From the NCBI GenBank assembly GCA_050249235.1, contig JBFWQW010000093.1, forward strand, positions 1 to 11,284: a DNA stretch of 11,284 bases, written 5' to 3'. The translations under genes and the position numbers were made by a program. Source of the stretch: JAEKLB01 sp050249235. Lineage in GTDB: Bacteria > Actinomycetota > Acidimicrobiia > Acidimicrobiales > CADCSY01. Below, one piece after another: positions 4,460 through 11,054 of the stretch. Under the pieces are notes generated by a model. That model saw nothing but the letters and a program-made list of their open reading frames with translations. It made no database searches and was not told where the DNA came from. Position 1 is the first letter of the stretch. Every line of letters begins with the position of its first letter.

Positions 4460-6710
4460 GCGCAACGGGATCCTCGACGGGATCCGGATCCTCGACATGT
4501 CCACCGGCATCAGCGGACCGGTGGCGACGATGCTGCTGGCCGAGGTCGGCGCCGACGTCGTGAAGGTCGAGGGACCCCGTCCGGGACGCGACCGCGAGGA
4601 CGCCGGGTTCCGCACCTGGAACCGGAGCAAGCGCAGCGTGGCGCTCGACCTGTCGACCGAGGAAGGACGGGCCCGGCTCGAGCAGCTGCTGGCGGGGGCC
4701 GACGTGCTCGTCCACGAGCTCGGGCCGACGGCGGCGAGGGAGGCCGGCCTGGACGACGCCGCGCTGGCCGCCCGCCATCCCGACCTGATCGTGTCGTCGG
4801 TGCTGTCGTGGCCGGCCAACCATCCGGACGCCGACCTCCCGGTCGACGAGACGCTGGCGATGGCCAGGCTCGGGATCCTCGACGAGCAGCTCCCTTGGCT
4901 CCGGGGTGGACCCGTCTACATGCTGGTCCCGCTCGGCAGCTGGTGCGCGGTCTACACGGCCGCGTCCGGGATCGTGGCCCGCCTCGTGTCCCGGGGGCGC
5001 ACCGGGCTCGCCGGCCCGGCCCACACCAGCCTGGTGCAGGGCGCGCTGGTGCCGATGGGGATGCACTGGTCCCGATCGGAGACGCCGTCGCCCGGCCTGG
5101 CCGCCGGCTTCCCGAAGGAGGGGCGGGGATCGCAGACGACGATCTACGAGTGCGGCGACGGGGGGTGGATCCACGTGATGGGCAACCCGCTCCTGGTGCC
5201 GCGGATCGCCGAGTTCGTCGCCGCCTACGAGGACGAGGGCCCCATCCCCTTCGCCTCCCGCCAGCCCGACCTCGAGTGGAACAACCCGCAGACGGCACTG
5301 GTGGCCAACTTCCGGACCGAACCCCGGCAGGTGTGGCTCGACGCGCTCTGGGCCAACGACGTGCCGGTGCAGCCCTGCCTGCCCTTCGGCGCCGTGTTCG
5401 ACGACGAGCAGGCCCGGGCCAACGGCTACATCGTCGAGGTCGACGATCCCGAGGACGGTCGCATCGCCGTGGGCGGCACGCCGCTCACGGTGAACCCACC
5501 CCAGCAGATCAAGGGCCCGGCGCCAGCGCACGGCGCCCACACCGACGAGGTGCTCCGGGAGTGGGGGCCGGTAACCGCTTCCACCGGCACCGGCACCGGC
5601 ACCGGCACCGGCCCGGCGACGCGGCATCCGCTCCAAGGCGTCAAGGTGCTCGATCTGGGCAACTACCTGGCCGGGCCCTACGCGCCGCAGATGCTGTCCG
5701 ACCTCGGTGCCGACGTGGTGAAGCTGGAAGCCGCCAGCGGCGATCCGATGCGCCCGGGGGGCTGGCCCTTCGCCGGCTGCCAGCGGGGCAAGCGGGGCCT
5801 GGCTCTCGACCTGAAGTCGCTCGACGCCCGGCCCGCCCTCGAGGCGGCCATCAGGTGGGCCGACGTCGTGCACCACAACCTGCGGATGCCGGCCGCCCGC
5901 CGGCTCGGCCTGGACTACGAGTCCGTGAAGCGGATCAACCCCGACGTCGTCTTCTGCCACACCAGCTCGTACGGACCGACGGGGCCGCGGGCCGATTGGC
6001 CCGGCTACGACCAGCTGTTCCAGGCCCAGTGCGGGTGGGAGGTCGCCGGCGCGGGGGAGGGCAACCCGCCGATGTGGCACCGGTTCGGGTTCATGGACCA
6101 CCTCTGCGCCATGTCGTCGGCGGTGGCGACGTTGCTGGCGCTCTACGACCGTGACCGCACCGGTTCGGGGCAGGCCGTGCACGGGTCGCTCCTCGGCGCC
6201 GGCGCGCTCACGAACAGCTCGAGCTTCAAGCGGGCCGACGGCAGCCTGGCCTTCACGCCGGCGCTGGACGCCATGCAGCTCGGGGTCTCCGAAGGGCGAC
6301 GGCTGGTGGAGCTGGTCGACGGCTGGATCGCCCTGGCCGCCGACACCCCGGAGCAGGTCGCCGCGCTCCGGGGCGTCCCCCTCGACGGCCGCAAGGTCGC
6401 CGATGCGGTCGCCGACCTCGCCGCGGCCGGCGTGCCGGCCGAACCGGTGCGTCGGGAGCAGCGCTACCCGTTCTTCGACGACCCGGCCAACATCGCCGCC
6501 GGGCTCGTGGCCGACTACCGCCATGCCGAATGGGGCCGGCTCGAGCAGCCCGGCGCCCTCTGGTACTTCGGCGACCAGGACGTCCAGCTGCATCGGGCGC
6601 CTCCCGCCCTCGGGGAGCACACCGTCGAGGTGCTAGGTGAGATGGGCCTCGACCGGGAGGCCATCGACCGGCTCGTGGCCGACGGCGTCGCGGTGCAGTT
6701 CCAGCCGTAG
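4452..6710 (+). CDS. Tandem family III (CaiB/BaiF-type) CoA-transferase, first module degenerate
   Basis: A 752-residue protein made of two CaiB/BaiF modules in tandem. The ATG has AGGGA 6 nt upstream; the open frame further upstream overlaps the cupin and was not used. Module 1 is about 9-370, starting GIRILDMSTGISGPVATMLL with GADVVKVE; module 2 is about 396-752, starting GVKVLDLGNYLAGPYAPQML with GADVVKLE. A (Thr-Gly)5 linker at 378-387 joins them. Family III enzymes move CoA between acids through a catalytic Asp: module 2 keeps it (D549 in GFMDHLCA), whereas the equivalent in module 1 is S163, both exactly 20 residues before the shared RTG. The fusion may thus form an intramolecular version of the interlaced family dimer with one active site. 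CoA donor and acceptor are unknown; paired with a cupin, so probably catabolic. The next gene lies beyond a terminator. Confidence 0.9.
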   Translation: MAERNGILDGIRILDMSTGISGPVATMLLAEVGADVVKVEGPRPGRDREDAGFRTWNRSKRSVALDLSTEEGRARLEQLLAGADVLVHELGPTAAREAGLDDAALAARHPDLIVSSVLSWPANHPDADLPVDETLAMARLGILDEQLPWLRGGPVYMLVPLGSWCAVYTAASGIVARLVSRGRTGLAGPAHTSLVQGALVPMGMHWSRSETPSPGLAAGFPKEGRGSQTTIYECGDGGWIHVMGNPLLVPRIAEFVAAYEDEGPIPFASRQPDLEWNNPQTALVANFRTEPRQVWLDALWANDVPVQPCLPFGAVFDDEQARANGYIVEVDDPEDGRIAVGGTPLTVNPPQQIKGPAPAHGAHTDEVLREWGPVTASTGTGTGTGTGPATRHPLQGVKVLDLGNYLAGPYAPQMLSDLGADVVKLEAASGDPMRPGGWPFAGCQRGKRGLALDLKSLDARPALEAAIRWADVVHHNLRMPAARRLGLDYESVKRINPDVVFCHTSSYGPTGPRADWPGYDQLFQAQCGWEVAGAGEGNPPMWHRFGFMDHLCAMSSAVATLLALYDRDRTGSGQAVHGSLLGAGALTNSSSFKRADGSLAFTPALDAMQLGVSEGRRLVELVDGWIALAADTPEQVAALRGVPLDGRKVADAVADLAAAGVPAEPVRREQRYPFFDDPANIAAGLVADYRHAEWGRLEQPGALWYFGDQDVQLHRAPPALGEHTVEVLGEMGLDREAIDRLVADGVAVQFQP
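5583..5612 (+). repeat. Hexanucleotide tandem repeat (ACCGGC)5
   Basis: Five perfect in-frame copies of ACCGGC encode (Thr-Gly)5, the linker between the two CoA-transferase modules. Copy-number change by slippage would alter linker length by two residues per unit without a frameshift. Confidence 0.95.
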
Positions 6711-6727
6711 CGAGCCCCCCCGACGTC

Positions 6728-6749
6728 CGGCCGGGGCGACGCCCGGCCG
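6728..6749 (+). terminator. GC-rich stem-loop after the CoA-transferase gene
   Basis: CGGCCGGG (6728-6735) pairs with CCCGGCCG (6742-6749) around a 6-nt loop, 17 bp after the TAG. No T-run follows. It is a likely U-less terminator for the cupin/CoA-transferase operon. Confidence 0.55.
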
Positions 6750-6822
6750 CGGCCACCGAGATGCCCGGGTGCCCGCGGGATGGGCGTGGGGGCGGCGGCG
6801 CCGGGCTTCACCCCGAGGTGAG

Positions 6823-6828
6823 TACCTT
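6823..6828 (+). promoter_or_regulatory. Candidate -10 box of the nucleotidyltransferase/PqqD cluster
   Basis: TACCTT (TANNNT) lies about 42 nt before the ATG at 6870, after the preceding terminator. No good -35 is seen at 16-18 bp. The transcript would begin near 6835 and carry GAGGA (6857-6861) 8 nt before the ATG. Confidence 0.3.
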
Positions 6829-6869
6829 TTGCCCGAGCCGTTCGTCCGAATCGCCCGAGGATCCGAGAC

Positions 6870-8036
6870 ATGCCGACGACCAACGCCAGGCTGGGTCGCC
6901 TCCTCGTGGCGAGCACCAGCGAGCACGACTGGTCGGCGCCGGTCGAAGCGGCCGTCGCGCTGGCGGGGCAGCTCGACGCCGACCGGGTGCTCGCCGCCGC
7001 GAACTACCACCGTGTGGTCGGGTGCGTCCAGGCCTCGGTCGCCGGCGACCCCCGCACCCCGCCGGCCCTGGTCGAGGGTCTCGCGGCCGCCTCCCGCCGG
7101 GCGTCCGGCCGGTCGCTGCTGGTCCTGGCGGGGCTGCGAGCGGTCGCCTCGACCCTCGGGTCCAGCGTCCCGTGGCTGGTCCTGAAGGGGCCGGTGCTCG
7201 ACCACGCCGTGTACCCCCGGGCCCGGCTGCGGACCTACCGCGACCTCGACGTGCTCGTCCCACCCGACCGCTTCGAGGAGGCCGTCGCGCTGCTCCAGGG
7301 CGCCGGCTACCGCGTCACCGACCGGAACTGGGCCCTCATCCGCCAGACGATGGCGAGCCAGCTGCACCTGGAGCGCGAGGGCAGCGCGCCCATCGACCTC
7401 CACTGGACGCTCCTGTTCGACGAGGACCTCAGGGCCGTCTTCCGGTTCCCCGTCCGCGAGATGGTGGCCCGGGCCCGGACGGTCGACGTCGCCGGCCTGC
7501 CGGTGGCCACCCTCGATCCGGTCGACACGCTCGTGCACCTGGGGGTCCACGCCGCCGCCGAGGGTGGTGACCGCCTGGTCTGGCTCAAGGACGTCGACGT
7601 CGCGGCCCGGGCCGTGACCGACTGGGACGAGGTGGTCGTGCGGTCGATCGCCGGCGGGTCAGGGCTTCCCGTGGCCACCATGCTGGCCCGCACCGCCCGG
7701 ACCCTCGGGAGCCCGATCCCGGAGGACGTCGTCGCCCGGCTGGCGCCCCCCGGATGGCGAAGGCTCGCCGCCGTCCTCGACCGCGCCTTCCCCGCGGCCG
7801 CCTCGCGGGGCCTCGGCTCGCCGGCGACGCTCCTGGCCCGAGCGGTGCGGGGCGACACCGGGTCCAGCCTCGCGGGCGCCGCCGCCGGCCTCCGCCACCG
7901 AGCCGGCCAGCTCGTCCGGGGCCGGTTCCACCGGGTCGACCGGCGGTTCGACGCCGCCCACGAGGGCTCGCTGCTCCATCCGCTCGGCGACGAGGCCGAT
8001 CGAGCCGCCTTCTTCGACGCGCTGGCCAGGGTGTGA
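6870..8036 (+). CDS. Nucleotidyltransferase family protein (NTP_transf_5-like)
   Basis: A 388-residue cytoplasmic protein; ATG with GAGGA 8 nt upstream. The core nucleotidyltransferase signature is LKGPVL (105-110) followed by RTYRDLDVLV (121-130), with D125 and D127 as the likely metal-binding pair, then IDLHW (175-179) with D176 as the probable third acidic residue. A WLKDVDVAA segment (238-246) also fits this uncharacterised family. The C-terminal part from about 250 is Ala/Arg-rich with no recognised motif. By family it would transfer a nucleotide to an unknown acceptor. Relatives are found beside PqqD and HprK-like kinase genes in peptide-modification and polysaccharide loci, as here. 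PqqD follows after 141 bp. A second such gene begins at 11051. Substrate unknown. Confidence 0.85.
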   Translation: MPTTNARLGRLLVASTSEHDWSAPVEAAVALAGQLDADRVLAAANYHRVVGCVQASVAGDPRTPPALVEGLAAASRRASGRSLLVLAGLRAVASTLGSSVPWLVLKGPVLDHAVYPRARLRTYRDLDVLVPPDRFEEAVALLQGAGYRVTDRNWALIRQTMASQLHLEREGSAPIDLHWTLLFDEDLRAVFRFPVREMVARARTVDVAGLPVATLDPVDTLVHLGVHAAAEGGDRLVWLKDVDVAARAVTDWDEVVVRSIAGGSGLPVATMLARTARTLGSPIPEDVVARLAPPGWRRLAAVLDRAFPAAASRGLGSPATLLARAVRGDTGSSLAGAAAGLRHRAGQLVRGRFHRVDRRFDAAHEGSLLHPLGDEADRAAFFDALARV

Positions 8037-8056
8037 CGGACAGGGTCCACCGGCGC

Positions 8057-8079
8057 CGACCTCCCGTCGGGGAAGGTCG
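8057..8079 (+). promoter_or_regulatory. Stem-loop in the nucleotidyltransferase-PqqD gap
   Basis: CGACCT+CCC (8057-8065) pairs with GGG (8069-8071) and AGGTCG (8074-8079), leaving a GTC loop and a 2-nt bulge. It is 20 nt past the stop of the nucleotidyltransferase gene. It may be a weak terminator or processing site that lowers or stabilises expression of the downstream genes. No separate promoter is obvious before PqqD. Confidence 0.35.
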
Positions 8080-8177
8080 CGACCCGAGCGACGTCGAAAC
8101 CCATGGTTGCTTCGCCGTCGAACCGACCACCCGGCCGCCGATCCAGGGGACCGACGCCGCAACCCCGAGGGAGCTCC

Positions 8178-8615
8178 GTGCCTCCGCACCTCCGCATCAA
8201 CGCAGCTGACGTCATCAACGAGGTGATGGACGGAGAGGCCGTCGTCATCAACCTCGCCACGGGCGACTACTACTCATTGCGGGGCTCGGCCGCCTACGTG
8301 TGGTCGGCCATCGACCACCACCTGCCGATCGAGCAGATCGTCGCCTCGCTGGCGGGCACGGGCGCGCCGGCGGACGAGGTGGAGACCGGGGTCCGCGAGC
8401 TGGTCGGGTCGTTGGTGGAAGACGGCCTGGTGGTCGAGGTCGCCGATGGCGCCGGCAACGGCGGCCCACCCGGTGTCAGCCCGCTCGAGCCCACGCCCGC
8501 GGTGTACGAGCGCCCCGCGCTCGAGAAGTTCACGGACATGCAGGACCTGATCCTGCTCGACCCCGTGCACGAGGTGGACGAGCGCGGGTGGCCACACGTC
8601 CCTCCGGCATCGTGA
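8178..8615 (+). CDS. PqqD-domain (RiPP recognition element) protein with leader-peptide-like C-terminal tail
   Basis: A 145-residue protein. The GTG start at 8178 is chosen because GAGG (8167-8170) lies 7 nt upstream and the PqqD fold begins at once; an in-frame ATG at 8103 would add 25 Pro/Arg-rich residues with no ribosome site. Residues 5-86 are a PqqD domain (EAVVINLATGDYYSL at 20-34, SAAYVWSAID at 37-46, EDGLV at 81-85), the winged-helix fold that binds leader peptides of RiPP precursors. A Gly/Pro linker (90-108) joins it to a tail (110-145) beginning YERPALEKF, then DMQDLILLDP, HEVDE, GWP and a final Ser145. The tail start resembles the YxxPxLE leader motif of lasso-type precursors, so it could be a tethered substrate or an intramolecular ligand. 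The stop overlaps the kinase start by 4 nt. PqqD call is firm; the role of the tail is inference. Confidence 0.88.
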   Translation: MPPHLRINAADVINEVMDGEAVVINLATGDYYSLRGSAAYVWSAIDHHLPIEQIVASLAGTGAPADEVETGVRELVGSLVEDGLVVEVADGAGNGGPPGVSPLEPTPAVYERPALEKFTDMQDLILLDPVHEVDERGWPHVPPAS

Positions 8616-9697
8616 CCGGCGGTGCCGGCGGCGCCGAGGCCCCCCGGTCGACGCTCGTGCTCGGCGAGGTGGCGGCGCGGGCGGACGATGCCGTCTCGGG
8701 TTCGCCGGTGGCACGCTCGTTCCAGGTCGGTGGTCGCACGGTCCGCCTCGAGTTCGCGGGTGACGCCCTCGTCGACAAGCTGACGCGCGCCCTCCGGCAC
8801 CTCCCCGCCGGCACCGCCGAGCCGGACCTGACCATCCGGGCGTGGGACACCGCCTCGACGGGGATGCCGGGCCCGACGCTGCCGCCCGACGACCACCCCG
8901 ACGGGCCCACCTGGCGCCGGGTCCTCGTCGACGATCCCCCCCTCCACGCCGTGTACAAGCCGGGTGCCGGGAGCCTCAGCGTGGTCGACCGGTCCCGCCG
9001 GCTGGCCTGGTACTGGTGCGCGGACGCCGGCGACGTGCCGGTGTGGGAGCAGGGGACGCCGTTCCTGCACGTCTTCCACCACTGGCTGTCGTCGGTCGGC
9101 CTCCAGCTCGTGCATGCCGGCGCGGCCGGCGACGGCGGCGGCGACGGCGGCGTGCTGTTCGTCGGGAAGAGCGGGTCGGGGAAGTCGACCGCGACGCTGG
9201 CATCGGTCGTCGGTGCCGACCGCGACGGCGGCCTCCGCTACGCCGGCGACGACTACGTGGTCGTCGGCGCCGACCCGGACCCCGTCGTCCACGCCCTGTA
9301 CTCCTCCGGGAAGCTGGACGTCGCCCAGCTCGTGCGCTTCCCCGAGCTGGGCCGCTGGGTGGAGAACCCCGACGGGCCCGCCGACGAGAAGCGGGTCTTC
9401 TTCCTGGCCGACCATCGACCCGAGTGGACCTCGACCGGGTTCCCGCTCCGGGCCGTGGTGCTGCCCCGGGTCGCCGGTCGGCCGGGCTCGTCGCTCGAGG
9501 CGAGCTCGCCGGCCGCCGCCCTCGCCGCCCTGGCGCCGAGCACGATCTTCCAGATGCCCGGCGCGGCCGGTGCGGAGCTGAAGGGCATCGCCGCCGTCCT
9601 GCGCCGGGTGCCGGCGTGGCGGCTGCACTCCGGCACCGACCTCGCGGCCCACGAGCCGCTGCTGCGCGAGCTCCTCACGAAGGGGAGGGGGGCGTGA
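8612..9697 (+). CDS. HprK-like kinase (HPr kinase-related P-loop protein)
   Basis: A 361-residue protein. It starts at the GTG (8612-8614) that overlaps the PqqD TGA, as no other good start exists before the conserved region. The C-terminal half carries the HPr kinase signature: VHAGA, then Walker A GKSGSGKST (185-193) and YAGDDYVVV with D213/D214. The N-terminal half (to about 170) is unassigned; it has RSFQVGGRTVRLEF near 35 and a Trp-rich stretch (RRLAWYWCAD). True HprK phosphorylates a Ser in HPr. Relatives in lasso-peptide clusters phosphorylate the C-terminal Ser of a precursor, and others accompany PqqD proteins without known substrate. Here the PqqD partner is encoded directly upstream with coupled translation and ends in Ser, making it a candidate substrate. 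No PTS gene is near, so classical catabolite control is unlikely. Confidence 0.85.
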   Translation: MTGGAGGAEAPRSTLVLGEVAARADDAVSGSPVARSFQVGGRTVRLEFAGDALVDKLTRALRHLPAGTAEPDLTIRAWDTASTGMPGPTLPPDDHPDGPTWRRVLVDDPPLHAVYKPGAGSLSVVDRSRRLAWYWCADAGDVPVWEQGTPFLHVFHHWLSSVGLQLVHAGAAGDGGGDGGVLFVGKSGSGKSTATLASVVGADRDGGLRYAGDDYVVVGADPDPVVHALYSSGKLDVAQLVRFPELGRWVENPDGPADEKRVFFLADHRPEWTSTGFPLRAVVLPRVAGRPGSSLEASSPAAALAALAPSTIFQMPGAAGAELKGIAAVLRRVPAWRLHSGTDLAAHEPLLRELLTKGRGA

Positions 9698-10371
9698 GCA
9701 CCGTCCCGGGCGACGAGCTCGTGACGGTGGTCGTGCCCGTCTTCAACGGTGCCCGCTACCTCGACGACGCCCTGCGTAGCGTCCTCGACCAGGACCACCA
9801 GCCGGTCGAGGTCATCGTCGTGGACGACGGGTCGACCGACGACACGCCCGCCGTCGCGGCCCGCTACGCCGGGGTGCGCTACCTCCGCCAGGCCAACGCC
9901 GGGCCGTCGTCCGCCCGCAACGCCGGCATCGCGGTGGCGGGCGGCGCCTACGTCACGTTCTGCGACGCCGACGACCGCTTCCGGCCGACCAAGGTGAGCG
10001 CGCAGCTCCGCTACCTCCGCGAGCACCCCGACGTCGACTGCGTCCTCGTGGGCCACCAGACCTTCACCGAGGCGGGCGTCCCCCTGCCGGCGTGGGAGAG
10101 GGAGGAGGCGGGGTACCAGCCCCAGTCGGCCATGGTCCGTCGCGCCACGCTCGACCGGGTGGGCGGCTTCGACCCGGGCTTCCGGTTCGGCGAGGGCATG
10201 GAGTGGCTCGGGCGGCTCCGGGCCGCCGGTGCCGTCGTGGCGGTGCTGGGCGAGGTCCACGTCGACCGCCGCATCCACGCCGACAACCTGAGCCACCAGC
10301 GGGGAGCCATGCAGCACGGGCTCCTGGCCGCCATGCGGCGCCGGCTCGACGGGGCGCGGGAGGCCGGATGA
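9694..10371 (+). CDS. GT2 family glycosyltransferase, first of a tandem pair
   Basis: A 225-residue GT-A fold glycosyltransferase. The GTG start overlaps the kinase stop by 4 nt, with GGGGAGG (9682-9688) as ribosome site. Motifs: VTVVVPVFNGARYLDDAL (10-27), VVDDGSTDDT (42-51), nucleotide-sugar and metal site CDADDRF (90-96), and FGEGMEW (165-171) with E167/E170 in the place of the usual acidic catalytic-base motif, then RRIHADNLS (192-200). There is no membrane helix, so it acts in the cytoplasm. At 225 residues it is a bare catalytic domain. It should transfer a sugar from an NDP-sugar; the acceptor may be a lipid-linked glycan or a peptide from this cluster. The next gene is a diverged paralogue with ATGA overlap. 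Confidence 0.9.
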   Translation: MSTVPGDELVTVVVPVFNGARYLDDALRSVLDQDHQPVEVIVVDDGSTDDTPAVAARYAGVRYLRQANAGPSSARNAGIAVAGGAYVTFCDADDRFRPTKVSAQLRYLREHPDVDCVLVGHQTFTEAGVPLPAWEREEAGYQPQSAMVRRATLDRVGGFDPGFRFGEGMEWLGRLRAAGAVVAVLGEVHVDRRIHADNLSHQRGAMQHGLLAAMRRRLDGAREAG

Positions 10372-11054
10372 CGAGCCACGGGCCGCTGGTGAGCGTGCTG
10401 GTCACCGTCTACAACGGCGCCCCCTACCTGGAGGAGGCCATCGAGAGCGCGCTGGGGCAGTCGCACCGACCGGTCGAGGTCGTGGTCGTCGACGACGGCT
10501 CCGACGACGGCTCCGACGAGATCGCCCGCCGCCACCCGGTCGTGTTCGAGCGCCTGCCGGAGCGCCGGGGCATCGGCGCGGCCCGCAACCGGGCCGTGGC
10601 CCTGGCCACGGGCGACTTCCTCACCTTCCTCGATGCCGACGACCGCTTCCCCCCCGACAAGCTCGCCGTCCAGCTGGCCGCCTTCCGGGACGATCCCACG
10701 CTCGACGTCGTCTACGGCCACGTGCGGGAGTTCGTGAGCCCCGACCTGTCGGTGGCGGAGGCGGCCCGCATCCGGCCCGCCGTCGACCGCAGCCCGTCCC
10801 ACCTCTCGGGCGTCATGCTCATCCGGCGGGCCGCCTTCGACCGGGTGGGACCCTGGGCCGACGGGTTGAAGGTGGGCACCGGGGTGCAGTGGTACATGCG
10901 ATCGGCCGAGCAGGGCCTGCGCACACGGCTCCTCGACGACGTGCTGCTCGAGCGCCGCCTGCACCGGGCCAACAACGGGCTGCGGGAGGCCGAGAGCCGC
11001 ACCCAGTACGTGTCGATCGTCAAGGAGGCGTTGGCTCGCCGTCGCCGGTCATGA
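10368..11054 (+). CDS. GT2 family glycosyltransferase, second of a tandem pair
   Basis: A 228-residue paralogue of the preceding gene. ATG overlaps the upstream stop (ATGA), with GGGAGG (10358-10363) 4 nt upstream. Motifs: VSVLVTVYNGAPYLEEAI (8-25), VVDDGSDDGSDE (40-51), FLDADDRF (87-94), and RRLHRANNG (196-204). Where the first copy has FGEGMEW, this one has VGTGVQW (169-175), so both acidic residues are replaced (T171, Q174). It may have lost or relocated the catalytic base, or act as a partner to the first copy. No membrane segment. Its TGA overlaps the ATG of the next gene by 4 nt. Donor and acceptor cannot be read from the sequence. Confidence 0.9.
   Translation: MTSHGPLVSVLVTVYNGAPYLEEAIESALGQSHRPVEVVVVDDGSDDGSDEIARRHPVVFERLPERRGIGAARNRAVALATGDFLTFLDADDRFPPDKLAVQLAAFRDDPTLDVVYGHVREFVSPDLSVAEAARIRPAVDRSPSHLSGVMLIRRAAFDRVGPWADGLKVGTGVQWYMRSAEQGLRTRLLDDVLLERRLHRANNGLREAESRTQYVSIVKEALARRRRS

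Noticed and set aside
2269..4563. 764-codon + strand open frame spanning the kinase end, the FHA gene and the cupin
   Set aside because: It crosses three supported genes in other frames or strands and is Arg-rich without motifs.
4386..6620. 744-codon open frame opposite the CoA-transferase
   Set aside because: Low-complexity antisense shadow; the + strand frame carries both CaiB/BaiF modules.
8103..8177. PqqD start at the ATG 8103
   Set aside because: The added 25 residues are Pro/Arg-rich with no Shine-Dalgarno; GTG 8178 has GAGG at 7 nt and begins directly at the PqqD fold.
8037..8177. Separate small precursor-peptide gene between the nucleotidyltransferase and PqqD
   Set aside because: No short frame with a ribosome site, a stop and a leader/core pattern was found; the only open frame is in phase with PqqD.
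8612..9697. Genuine HPr kinase/phosphorylase of carbon catabolite control
   Set aside because: The protein has only the P-loop and DD signature in common, an unrelated N-terminal half, and PqqD/GT2 neighbours with no PTS genes.
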